Source: CBDFGN01 sp965247065
Lineage (GTDB): Bacteria > Bacteroidota > Bacteroidia > Cytophagales > Cyclobacteriaceae
Assembly (NCBI GenBank): GCA_965247065.1
Contig: CBDFGN010000006.1
Location: 806,001-870,000, forward strand
Reading direction: 5' to 3'
Length of the DNA: 64,000 bases
The position numbers and the translations under genes were made by a program. The notes under the pieces were generated by a model that saw nothing but the letters and a program-made list of their open reading frames with translations, made no database searches and was not told the DNA's origin. Shown piece by piece: positions 54,242 to 62,759 of the stretch. The first letter of the stretch is position 1. Each line of letters opens with the position of its first letter.

Positions 54242-56341
54242 CTACTCTATAAGCGCAACGGCTTGGTCTACATTCGGAGTGGGAAGCTTGCAGGCCTTTT
54301 CAAAGCATACATAAATGTAGGTCTCATCATCGACCAGCTTGTTTTTCAAAAGTTCAAGGGATCCCTCGTCTGTGCCTCCCATAAGCATAACATTGGGCAA
54401 ATAGTTTTGGTCGAGGGTTTCTCGTTTCTCCTGAAAGTCAGGGCCAACAATGGCTACCTCGTAAATAGGGTAGGTGAGATCCATAAGAGCCATCGCCCAG
54501 TTGGTATAATAACCCGGATTCTCCATGAGAGCTGCTTTGATGTTGTTGATCATATCTTTCCCTGATTGAGATAACTCCGAATCATAAAAGTAATTACCCA
54601 ACCGAATGTAGTTTTTGGCCATGGACGAGTTTGAGGAAGGTATAACGTTGTCTGAGAGTTCTTTTTTCCTGACGATCAAAGGATTGTCTTGGCCGGAGGT
54701 ATAGAAAAGCATCCCGGTTTCCGGGTCCTGAAAATTTGCTTGCACCGAACCGGCCAAATCACGTGCTTTCATCAACCAACGTTCGTCAAAAGTAGCTTCG
54801 TAAAGACCAATCAGCGCCTCAATCGTGAAGCTATAATCATCCAGGAAGCCGTTGATTGTGGCCTTGCCCTTCTTGTAGTTCCGGGTGATCCGATTCTGGT
54901 CGTGAATCGTATTTTCCACCAGGAAGTTTCCGCAGTCCAGAGCCGCTTGTAAAAAAATTGGTTCCTTAAATACCCGGTAGGCATCGATATATCCTTTTAT
55001 CATCAAGGCGTTCCAGGAGGTCAGGATCTTGTCATCCAGGCCCGGTCTGATTCGCTCCTCTCTTGTGGCCAGCAATTTTTCTTTGGACGTGCTGATGATC
55101 TCTGAAACTTCCTCTTCACTCAGTTGATATTCTTTGGCGAGATCCGCCCGGGATCCGGTGCGATAAAGGATGTTCGTGTTTTCCCAGTTTCCGGCTTCTT
55201 GGACATTAAAGAATTCCGAGAATAGGGGGCTGTCCTCCCCGAGTGCTTCCTCAATTTCCTGGTGGGTCCAAACGTAAAACTTGCCCTCTTCACCTTCGCT
55301 GTCGGCGTCTAGGGAGGAATAGAATGCCTTTTCGGGAGAGGTCAGTTCCCGGTCGACAAACTGGGCAATTTCATAGACAACATCCCGGTAAAGCTGGTTG
55401 CCGGTAATCAAATAGGCATTCGAATAAAGACTCATTAGCTGGGCATTGTCGTAAAGCATTTTTTCAAAATGGGGTACTTTCCAATCCTCGTCGGTGGAAT
55501 ACCTGGCAAACCCACCCCCCAAGTGGTCATAGATTCCGCCCAGGGCCATTTTGTCCAGTGTCGTAGTGACCGCATCTAGGGCCTGCTGGTCCTTCGTGTG
55601 GTAATAGTACTCTAGCAGGAACTGGTATTTATTGGGCAAGGGGAATTTGGGCGCTCCATTGCGACCTCCTTTGCGGAGATCCAGATTACCATAGATTTTG
55701 GAAAAAATACTTTCTACATCCGACCTGGCGAACTTTTGCTCTTCCATTTTAAGACTTTGCGCGTCAAGGCTTGCGATCCCCTCGGTTAATTGACGGGCCT
55801 GCTCTATCATCTTTTCGGGCTCCTTTTGATACAGATCCGAGAAATAGTTAAGCACCTTTATCCAGTTGTTTTTGGGAAAGTAGGTGCCGGCAAATACTGG
55901 TTTACTATCCGGCAATGTTATCACATTCAGTGGCCATCCGCCGCGCCCGTTGATCAGCATGGCGGCGTCCATGTAAATCTGATCAATATCGGGTCTTTCT
56001 TCGCGATCAACCTTGACGGAGATGAAGTTCCGATTCATAAGCGCCGCCACCGCAGAGTCTTCAAAGGATTCCTCCTCCATGACGTGGCACCAGTGGCAGG
56101 AGGAGTAACCAATGCTTACAATCAACAGTTTGTTGTCCTCTTGTGCCTTTTTCAGCGCCTGACTATTCCATGGGTACCAGTCTACGGGGTTGTATGCGTG
56201 CTGAAGCAAGTAGGGACTACTCTCGTTTATAAGATGATTAGCTTTTTGGTCCACGGCCTGAGAATTTGAATTGACTTGGCCTCCGCAGCTACTTGCAACC
56301 GAGAGGGATAACACTACAAAGAATTTCAGAGTATTTTTCAT
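54242..56341 (-). CDS. DUF255 thioredoxin-like lipoprotein (YyaL/spermatogenesis-associated 20 family)
   Basis: 699 residues, the usual length. The lipobox VASSC puts a lipidated Cys at residue 19, unusual since many relatives are cytosolic. The thioredoxin-like N-terminus reads HLINESSPYLLQHAYNPVDW and YSSCHWCHVMEEESF (CHWC at 82-85). The rest is an alpha/alpha-barrel like N-acylglucosamine 2-epimerase (GGIYDHLGGGFARYSTDEDW, HFEKMLYDNAQL, SFTIEALIGLY). The biochemical role is unknown. Divergent from the acetyltransferase gene. Confidence 0.9.
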   Translation of the reverse strand: MKNTLKFFVVLSLSVASSCGGQVNSNSQAVDQKANHLINESSPYLLQHAYNPVDWYPWNSQALKKAQEDNKLLIVSIGYSSCHWCHVMEEESFEDSAVAALMNRNFISVKVDREERPDIDQIYMDAAMLINGRGGWPLNVITLPDSKPVFAGTYFPKNNWIKVLNYFSDLYQKEPEKMIEQARQLTEGIASLDAQSLKMEEQKFARSDVESIFSKIYGNLDLRKGGRNGAPKFPLPNKYQFLLEYYYHTKDQQALDAVTTTLDKMALGGIYDHLGGGFARYSTDEDWKVPHFEKMLYDNAQLMSLYSNAYLITGNQLYRDVVYEIAQFVDRELTSPEKAFYSSLDADSEGEEGKFYVWTHQEIEEALGEDSPLFSEFFNVQEAGNWENTNILYRTGSRADLAKEYQLSEEEVSEIISTSKEKLLATREERIRPGLDDKILTSWNALMIKGYIDAYRVFKEPIFLQAALDCGNFLVENTIHDQNRITRNYKKGKATINGFLDDYSFTIEALIGLYEATFDERWLMKARDLAGSVQANFQDPETGMLFYTSGQDNPLIVRKKELSDNVIPSSNSSMAKNYIRLGNYFYDSELSQSGKDMINNIKAALMENPGYYTNWAMALMDLTYPIYEVAIVGPDFQEKRETLDQNYLPNVMLMGGTDEGSLELLKNKLVDDETYIYVCFEKACKLPTPNVDQAVALIE

Positions 56342-56442
56342 TTTAATGATGCATCTAAACCAGCTTTGAAACGTTCTCAGAGTAAGAAAGATCCGCTATT
56401 GACGCTTAGATTGTCCAAAGTTAATTATTTAACGCCAATAAT

Positions 56443-56892
56443 TTGGAACCGCGATTGCAATCCGTTCTCCTGACCACCGATCAAAAAACTGAGTTTTCAG
56501 CCTTGCTGCAGTCCTTTTCGCTACCTTTGGATGATCTTCAGGAATCCCATCTTCTGCTTTTCAAATTTACCCGAAATGAAATTTCAATTGGGTGCTTTGG
56601 TTTAGAACAGATCGGGACCAAGGGCCTATTGAGGTCTGTGGCACTCCTTCCTCAATATCACCACTGTGGGCTGGGAGTCCAAATGACCAAAATGGCCATG
56701 GACCGGGCCCGATTACTGGGAATAACCGAATTATTCCTATTTACCTTGGATAAGGAGAAGTTCTTCACCACCATGGGCTTTGCACCGGTTAGCAAAGATC
56801 AATTGCCTCCGGAAATTATCAGCACCCGGGAATTTCAGGAACTTTGCCCCGATTCGGCGATCAGCATGAAAACAGCGCTCGTCGACGGCTAA
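56443..56892 (+). CDS. GNAT acetyltransferase, ArsN2-like
   Basis: 149 residues from a TTG at 56443. The GNAT fold shows LLRSVALLPQYHHCGLGVQM (acetyl-CoA loop, weak form of Q-x-x-G-x-G) and ends KFFTTMGFAPVSKDQLPPEI ... EFQELCPDSAISM, which closely follows the ArsN2 pattern. ArsN2-type enzymes are linked to resistance to organoarsenicals such as arsinothricin or methylarsenite derivatives. No ars gene neighbours it, so the substrate is uncertain. The stop overlaps the convergent dinB stop by 4 bp. Confidence 0.72.
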   Translation: MEPRLQSVLLTTDQKTEFSALLQSFSLPLDDLQESHLLLFKFTRNEISIGCFGLEQIGTKGLLRSVALLPQYHHCGLGVQMTKMAMDRARLLGITELFLFTLDKEKFFTTMGFAPVSKDQLPPEIISTREFQELCPDSAISMKTALVDG

Positions 56893-57959
56893 AGGTCGAG
56901 GGTTAATTGCGCCAAAGCCTCCTGATCAGAATTATCCAGATTCGAGATCCCTAAACCCAGCAATCTGACTTCAAAATCGGAGGTGTAAGCGGTGTTTAGA
57001 AGTTCCTCGCTCATGATATTCAAAGTCTCCTGGTTTGTGATCCAATTGGGCACGGTTTTGCTTCTGGTTATTTGAGTAAAATCTTTGAATTTGATCTTTA
57101 GGGTCAGGGTTTTGCCAAAGATCTGGTTCTTTTCCATCGACTTAAAGACTTTGCGTGTTAAGGATTTTAGCTCTATGGTCATTGCGTCTAACTCGGTCAG
57201 ATCTATCTCAAAGGTATTTTCAGCGCTGATGGATTTGCGTAAACGTTCCGGGCTGACCTCCCGATTATCTATGCCACGGGCGATTTGAAAGAAGAAACTC
57301 CCATTCTTTCTAAAATGCCGGACCAAGTCAGGTTCACTTAGGGTTTTTAAGTCTTTTCCAGTATGGATACCCAGATCCTTCATTTTCCTAGCGGTTACTT
57401 TACCGACTCCAAAAAACATTTCTATTCTCAATTGTTCGATGAACGAAAGAGCTCGTTTGGGTGGAATTATCGAAAGGCCATCAGGCTTGTCAAGATCCGA
57501 TGCTATTTTAGCCAGAAATTTGTTAATGGAAATGCCTGCTGATGCGGTCAGGTGCGTTCTGGATGTGATCTGTTTCTTTATTTCACGGGCGATCAAAGCG
57601 GCTGAAGAAATCCCCTTCTTATTGTGGGTAACATCCAGGAAGGCTTCATCAAGGGATAATGGCTCTACCCGGTCAGTATAATCATGAAATATTCTTAGAA
57701 TCTGATTTGATACCGATTTATAAACCTCAAACCGAGGTTTTACGAAGATCAATTCAGGGCATTTCCTGGAGGCGGTGATTGAAGGCATGGCTGAATAGAC
57801 TCCGAACTTGCGGGCCTCATAACTGGCAGTGGCCACTACTCCTCGTTGCTTGCTGCCCCCGACTGCAACCGGTTTGCCTTTTAGTTTCGGGTTGTCGCGC
57901 TGTTCGACTGAGGCATAGAAGGCATCCATGTCCACATGTATGATTTTGCGGGTCACCAT
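56889..57959 (-). CDS. dinB: DNA polymerase IV
   Basis: 356 residues, the standard size of this Y-family translesion polymerase. Catalytic motifs are intact: HVDMDAFYASVEQRDN (first Asp), PLSLDEAFLDVT (Asp-Glu pair), and the helix-hairpin-helix VGKVTARKMKDLGIHTGKDL. The little-finger domain follows. The C-terminal beta-clamp motif is not obvious; the tail reads NLDNSDQEALAQLTLDL. It acts at stalled forks and lowers fidelity. The ATG lies 2 bp from the stop of the upstream glycosyltransferase, so the two may be co-transcribed. Confidence 0.95.
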   Translation of the reverse strand: MVTRKIIHVDMDAFYASVEQRDNPKLKGKPVAVGGSKQRGVVATASYEARKFGVYSAMPSITASRKCPELIFVKPRFEVYKSVSNQILRIFHDYTDRVEPLSLDEAFLDVTHNKKGISSAALIAREIKKQITSRTHLTASAGISINKFLAKIASDLDKPDGLSIIPPKRALSFIEQLRIEMFFGVGKVTARKMKDLGIHTGKDLKTLSEPDLVRHFRKNGSFFFQIARGIDNREVSPERLRKSISAENTFEIDLTELDAMTIELKSLTRKVFKSMEKNQIFGKTLTLKIKFKDFTQITRSKTVPNWITNQETLNIMSEELLNTAYTSDFEVRLLGLGISNLDNSDQEALAQLTLDL

Positions 57960-57961
57960 TA

Positions 57962-58966
57962 CTAGGCCATCATATAATAGTCAACACCCTCAACGAAATT
58001 ATTTGTGTTCAAGTATTGGGCAATCAAGAGTTTGCCCTTTCTATCGCCGACGTAGGATAGCACAAACGGGTTATTACGGTCCGGTAATCTGGAGTAATGG
58101 ATTGTTCTGTACGGCTCTGACTTGCGCTCCTTAAGATCGATAAACCCATGAATGGTTATTCCATTGTGCTCCAGCCATTTGCTTTTTTCCCGGACCGCTT
58201 TTCCATGCCCCCAAATCCATATCTCCCTCTGCACTGGCTGGTAATTTCGACGATACCATTTTGTGAAATAGGCTGCCTTGGTCCGGAAGAAAGCCTCGGT
58301 CGAGTAGCGTGGATCAACCCGCGACAGTCTGTTGCAGGAGTCGTACCAGTCAAGCAGAAAATTAGGCAATTTGGCCGCCAACACCCCTGCGTCCATCATT
58401 CTCAACCACATCTCATAATCTTCCGGAAAGGGGCCTTCTTTGAAAACGCCCACCTTTGGCAATATGGACTTACGGATCATTACTGATGGGTGAACCAGGG
58501 GAGATTCCATAAAACGTCGATTATAAATAGTACGGGATTCGATTAATTGGTTGCTCCACTCCACATGCAAATAGTAGCCTTGATTCTTCCTTCGATCCCC
58601 GCAATATTTGACCAGACAGGATACTAAACCGATGTCGGGGTGGCGCATAAGGTAATCATACTGCATTTTAAGACGCCTTGGGTAGGATACATCATCGGCA
58701 TCCATCGGGGCAATGAACCCCGCCCTTGAAATTTCTATTCCCTTGTTCAGGGCCGATACCAATCCTTTTGGGGATTGCTGCATCAGTATGACACGCGTGT
58801 CTTGGTATCCTTTAACGATTTTCGCGCTCTCGTCCTGCGAACCGTCGTCTATCACAATTAATTCAAAATCGGCAAGGGTCTGATCTAAAATGCTCTCAAT
58901 CGCTCTGGCCAAGGTTTTGGAGGCATTTCTTACGGGCATAATCACCGAAACAGGTGGTTCATGCAT
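57962..58966 (-). CDS. Family 2 glycosyltransferase
   Basis: 334 residues from the ATG at 58966 (HEPPVSVIMPVRNASKT); longer in-frame starts upstream give no GT-like sequence and run into the next gene's leader. GT-A features are VSVIMPVRNA, VIDDGSQDESA, the DXD-like APMDADDVSYPRRL and PFPEDYEMWLRM. A C-terminal extension after residue 240 (IWIWGHGKAVREKSKWLEHN ... VLSYVGDRKGK) resembles the nucleotide-fold tail seen in some GT2 proteins. Probably transfers a sugar to a surface polysaccharide. Divergent from the histidine kinase. Confidence 0.9.
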   Translation of the reverse strand: MHEPPVSVIMPVRNASKTLARAIESILDQTLADFELIVIDDGSQDESAKIVKGYQDTRVILMQQSPKGLVSALNKGIEISRAGFIAPMDADDVSYPRRLKMQYDYLMRHPDIGLVSCLVKYCGDRRKNQGYYLHVEWSNQLIESRTIYNRRFMESPLVHPSVMIRKSILPKVGVFKEGPFPEDYEMWLRMMDAGVLAAKLPNFLLDWYDSCNRLSRVDPRYSTEAFFRTKAAYFTKWYRRNYQPVQREIWIWGHGKAVREKSKWLEHNGITIHGFIDLKERKSEPYRTIHYSRLPDRNNPFVLSYVGDRKGKLLIAQYLNTNNFVEGVDYYMMA

Positions 58967-59086
58967 GTTCAAACAGACTTTTATGAATCGGGCGGCAAAA
59001 TATACCCATGTTATATTTTTGGCTGCTTTTATCAAAAAAATGCCCAGGAAAAAATTTAATTCACGGTGCCGGTAATAGGACAACAA

Positions 59087-61414
59087 ATGGTTATGATAAG
59101 TGAATCCGATCATATGCGTAAATCCGGTCATTTAGGAGAACCGGGTAATTTTGATTTGTTGGCGGAACTTTCTCCGGATCTTATTATGCGATTCGATCGA
59201 GATTTTCGGCACTTGTACGTAAATAGGCGGGTGGAAGATTTATTCCGAAGACCCGTTGCGCATTTTATAGGAAAGTCTCATGTTGACCTGGGCTTCTCCG
59301 AGGATGCCTGTTCGTTTTGGAAAAGGACTATTCAACATGTATTTCGGACCGGCAAGGAACATCGGGAACCGTTATTTTTGCCTCCAAATCGTCATTTTGA
59401 TTTGTATATGATCCCCGAAGTGGGGGATGGCCCCGATGTTCAATCGGTAATCGGCGTAGCGAGAGATGTTTCCGATCTCAAAATGCTTGAGAAAAAATAC
59501 CTGGCCACTCAAAAAGCGCTACCGGATGCTATGCAATATGCCACTCTAGCCATCTGGGAATACGACGTCGATTCGGATGTCTTTGCCCTTGACAAACAGC
59601 TACAGGATCTGTTGGGATTGGGCTCATTGGTTCATGCCGATGCAATAAGAGGGAAAGTCTTTCTTGAGAAGTTCGTGCAGGAATCAGGCCGAAGAAAAGT
59701 ACTCTCAACCCTGGCGCGGGCGAGTAGGACCAGGGACGAGAAGTATCAGGTTTCCGTCGAACTGCGAATTCGGATCGGGTCCTCGGCCCCAGTGACCCTT
59801 GTGTCAAGTCTCCGGGTACGAAAGAATAAGAAAGGCAGGACTATAAAATTATTTGGTACCATTCACGACATAATCTGGCACCACCACAAAGAAGAGGAAT
59901 CGACTTCATATCGCTCAAATCTGGAGAAACTGGTCGATGAGAGGGCCAGGGAATTAAAGAGCAGCGAGGAGCGGCTTTTCGACGCTCTGCAACTAGCCAA
60001 ATTAGGCACCTGGGAGTTCGACTTCGCATCTCGCAGGTTTAACATCGGCAAGGAACTGCTCAAAAGAGTGGATTCGATTTTTGAGCTTCAGGGTTCTAAG
60101 AGCTTTAGCAACAAGAGATTCTTGCAGCTGGTCCATCCGGAAGATCGGGCTAAGGTTTCGGAATTTACTCGTAAGGTAACCAAGACTCCAAAAAGCGGTT
60201 TTCTGGGACATATTGAGTACAGGGTACAACCCAGGAATCAGGAAGTTCGTCATTTCAGAGTGAGTCTTAAGTCGACACTTGGTCGCGATGGTAAACACTT
60301 GAAGCACTATGGCACTATTCAGGACATCACCGATATAAGGAAGGCGGAGGCACAGACGAATCGTCTGACCCAAATAATTGAGAGTACATCGGATATCGTT
60401 CTCATTGTAACCGCCAATCAGAAGATCATCTACATGAACCGGGCGGCCCGAGAGTTTTATGGCCTGGGAACAGATGAGGACCTGGTCGGACGCCCCATTA
60501 GGAGCCTTCAGTCTCCTCATTCGCTGAAGCTGATCAATAATATTGCCCTGCCGGAAGCACGACGATCAGGAATCTGGAGTGGAGAGAACCTTATAGGGAA
60601 CGCTTCCGGAGATCTAATCCCTGTGTCTCAAGTAATTTTGAGTCACAAGGGCCCGGAAGGCTCGGTTGAATACTTTTCCTCGATTATTCGGGACATTTCG
60701 GATCGGAAGAAAATCGAACAGGACTTGTTGATCAAAAACAATGAATTGGACACCTTTGTCTATAGCGCTGGGCATGATCTCAAGGGTCCAATAGCTTCTA
60801 TGATCGGATTGTTTAACCTGGCGATGCAAGAAGTCGAAGACCCTAAGGCTCTGGAGTATTTCCAGATGTATGATAATCAAATAAGCCGCCTGCAGGAATT
60901 AGTAAACAACTTCCTGGATCTGGCGAGAATAAACGATAAGGAACCTGAATACTCTGAAATCAATTTTCCAAACCTGATAAAAGATTCGATAAATTCTTTC
61001 CGGAATCTGGACAACTTTCGGGCTATCGAGATCAGGACCCGTGTTAAAATCAGCCAACCCTTTCATAGCGATAAAGGATTGATCCGAACCATTCTTCAAA
61101 ATTTGATTGAGAACGCCATCAAGTACTACAATCCATCGGCACATTCCTATCTCCATATCGACGTATATGATGATTTAGGTAAGGAGAAATTGTTTCTCAG
61201 AGTCTCGGATAACGGCTTGGGGATTGCAGAAGATATTCAGGACAAGGTCTTCAAGATGTTTTATCGCGGTAACGCAAGGTCAGGGGGATCAGGCCTGGGT
61301 CTTTACATTCTAAAGAATGCAGTGGAACGGTTGGATGGAGAAGTGGTACTTAATAGCCGGCTGGGACAAGGAACTTCAATTGGTGTCATTTTTCCACATC
61401 GCTCCGGTAGCTAA
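59087..61414 (+). CDS. Multi-PAS hybrid-free sensor histidine kinase
   Basis: About 775 residues from the ATG at 59087 (GTG 59066 and later ATGs are alternatives). No membrane helix, so a cytosolic sensor. Four PAS domains in order: near 25-130 (LSPDLIMRFDRDFRHLYVNR), 150-260, 290-410 (LAKLGTWEFDFASRRFNIGK) and 420-540 (IESTSDIVLIVTANQKIIYM). The dimerisation helix has the phospho-acceptor in FVYSAGHDLKGPIASMIGL (His near 563). The ATPase domain has NLIENAIKYYNP, VSDNGLGIAEDI and GSGLGLYI. No receiver domain is fused, and no response regulator lies next to it. Confidence 0.92.
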   Translation: MVMISESDHMRKSGHLGEPGNFDLLAELSPDLIMRFDRDFRHLYVNRRVEDLFRRPVAHFIGKSHVDLGFSEDACSFWKRTIQHVFRTGKEHREPLFLPPNRHFDLYMIPEVGDGPDVQSVIGVARDVSDLKMLEKKYLATQKALPDAMQYATLAIWEYDVDSDVFALDKQLQDLLGLGSLVHADAIRGKVFLEKFVQESGRRKVLSTLARASRTRDEKYQVSVELRIRIGSSAPVTLVSSLRVRKNKKGRTIKLFGTIHDIIWHHHKEEESTSYRSNLEKLVDERARELKSSEERLFDALQLAKLGTWEFDFASRRFNIGKELLKRVDSIFELQGSKSFSNKRFLQLVHPEDRAKVSEFTRKVTKTPKSGFLGHIEYRVQPRNQEVRHFRVSLKSTLGRDGKHLKHYGTIQDITDIRKAEAQTNRLTQIIESTSDIVLIVTANQKIIYMNRAAREFYGLGTDEDLVGRPIRSLQSPHSLKLINNIALPEARRSGIWSGENLIGNASGDLIPVSQVILSHKGPEGSVEYFSSIIRDISDRKKIEQDLLIKNNELDTFVYSAGHDLKGPIASMIGLFNLAMQEVEDPKALEYFQMYDNQISRLQELVNNFLDLARINDKEPEYSEINFPNLIKDSINSFRNLDNFRAIEIRTRVKISQPFHSDKGLIRTILQNLIENAIKYYNPSAHSYLHIDVYDDLGKEKLFLRVSDNGLGIAEDIQDKVFKMFYRGNARSGGSGLGLYILKNAVERLDGEVVLNSRLGQGTSIGVIFPHRSGS

Positions 61415-61602
61415 TTGTACTGCTTTACAAGTTTCACCCGTTTGCGCTTTTTGTCCTTGCTTGCTTTATAGTACCTTTTGTGGGTGACAGGCTTTATCGT
61501 CTTAGTGGCAGACCCCTTGGGTGCACATCCTGATCCCAAATAGGGCAGAAGCCCGATAATAATCAAATGGATAAAATACACTTTGCAACCGCCGATTTTC
61601 AA
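61411..61602 (-). CDS. Very small basic lipoprotein candidate
   Basis: 63 residues or fewer: a hydrophobic leader (YFIHLIIIGLLPYLGSGC) with lipobox LGSGC, followed by a Lys/Arg-rich tail (KRYYKASKDKKRKRVKLVK). TTG at 61602 overlaps the stop of the upstream gene by 4 bp, suggesting translational coupling; GTG at 61581 gives a shorter leader. Its stop touches the convergent kinase stop. Unknown function; a cationic surface lipoprotein is plausible. Confidence 0.55.
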   Translation of the reverse strand: MKIGGCKVYFIHLIIIGLLPYLGSGCAPKGSATKTIKPVTHKRYYKASKDKKRKRVKLVKQYN

Positions 61603-62009
61603 TTTCTCCGTGAAATTTCGTTGGAATAATTCAAGGCATCGAACCTAATAACCAAACTGCGAGGGGATCCAGAGCCCTTCTCGCAATCTGCCGATGCACT
61701 GATGTAATAAACGAAGAATTTTTGATTTCTTATATAGAGCTCCGTGTAGTTGGGCCGCCCCAGGACTTCAATGATCTGGCCTTCATCCATGTCAACCAAC
61801 TTTTCGCGTTGCCTCCAAAGGCTTTCCTCGAAGACTTTTCGGATCCCTAAGCAGCCCTTCTTATCCTGTTTCCAAGCAGACGAGTCAAATCCTTTCAAGT
61901 CGGAAATCGGGTTACACCTCGTTAATGCCAGAAGCATTAGAGATGTCGATGCTAAAGTTAGGGCTTTACGCACGTCACTTCCCTCACTGATCGAACCACT
62001 TATGGACAT
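61599..62009 (-). CDS. Secreted or lipidated small protein, unknown function
   Basis: 136 residues from the ATG at 62009; a GTG at 61973 would start directly at the signal (RKALTLASTSLMLLALTRC). The Cys fits lipidation, although Arg before it is unusual. The mature part includes IIEVLGRPNYTELYIRNQKF, a helix-strand pattern seen in SmpA/BamE-like small lipoproteins, where a 'LGxP' turn is common. That resemblance is tentative. Overlaps the next small gene by 4 bp. Confidence 0.65.
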   Translation of the reverse strand: MSISGSISEGSDVRKALTLASTSLMLLALTRCNPISDLKGFDSSAWKQDKKGCLGIRKVFEESLWRQREKLVDMDEGQIIEVLGRPNYTELYIRNQKFFVYYISASADCEKGSGSPRSLVIRFDALNYSNEISRRN

Positions 62010-62114
62010 ATCATAAGAGCTCCTTAGGAAAGATAAACTTAATAATATATTGCCGATACGGTTTTTTTTTGATTGGTGTTTATTTAATTATGCCTCAAAT
62101 TCAAGAAAGAATTC

Positions 62115-62759
62115 GTGGGTAGAAAAAAGGGGAAATATCGAAAACCAACACCCCAACCAGCGCCCCTCCCGACTCAAAATAAGCCGGAGTGGAGTGCCTT
62201 CAAGACGTTCCTGCTCTCAATCATTTCGGCATTGTTGATCATCGTATTTGCATTTCTTCCCTATAACCGAAGTTGGCTGATCAAACGGATATATAAGTAT
62301 CACCAAGACTTTCCAGAAGAGATCCAAAACATGGATCCAGACTATCGAAAATCTCGAAAGTGGGGTGGTGAATTCAACGTAGCCAAAGCGCTACAAGGGA
62401 TCCTTGATAGCACATCTGTCTTTCTGATACCGCCGCAGACCTATTTGATCGACAATATGTTCAACGAGAAAAACAGGCAATTCCATATTTGGACCTACCC
62501 AAGCTTACTATACTACTATGTCGACGACATCAACCTGGTCGATCTAAGATCCCCAGACTCCCTGGTTAAGAGGACCACTCACACCATTTGGATTAGGGAC
62601 CAGAATGGTACGAAGGACGTGGTGATCTCCCAAATGACATCCGAAGAGATGCTAGAACCGGTTTTGAAAGAGTTCCGCAAATATGATCTTCGGGTCTTAT
62701 TTGACCCTGCCTCAGCAGAAAAATGGCTAAAAGCCAATAAAAATGATAGTGACCGTTAA
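62115..62759 (+). CDS. Single-pass membrane protein, unknown function
   Basis: 214 residues from a GTG at 62115. A basic, Pro-rich cytosolic tail (RKKGKYRKPTPQPAPLPTQN) precedes one membrane helix (FLLSIISALLIIVFAFLPY), then an exported alpha/beta domain (HIWTYPSLLYYYVDDINLVD, IRDQNGTKDVVISQM). No family is recognised. It overlaps the next gene by 17 bp in the same orientation, so it probably works with that GT-C-like membrane protein, perhaps as an accessory. Confidence 0.65.
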   Translation: MGRKKGKYRKPTPQPAPLPTQNKPEWSAFKTFLLSIISALLIIVFAFLPYNRSWLIKRIYKYHQDFPEEIQNMDPDYRKSRKWGGEFNVAKALQGILDSTSVFLIPPQTYLIDNMFNEKNRQFHIWTYPSLLYYYVDDINLVDLRSPDSLVKRTTHTIWIRDQNGTKDVVISQMTSEEMLEPVLKEFRKYDLRVLFDPASAEKWLKANKNDSDR

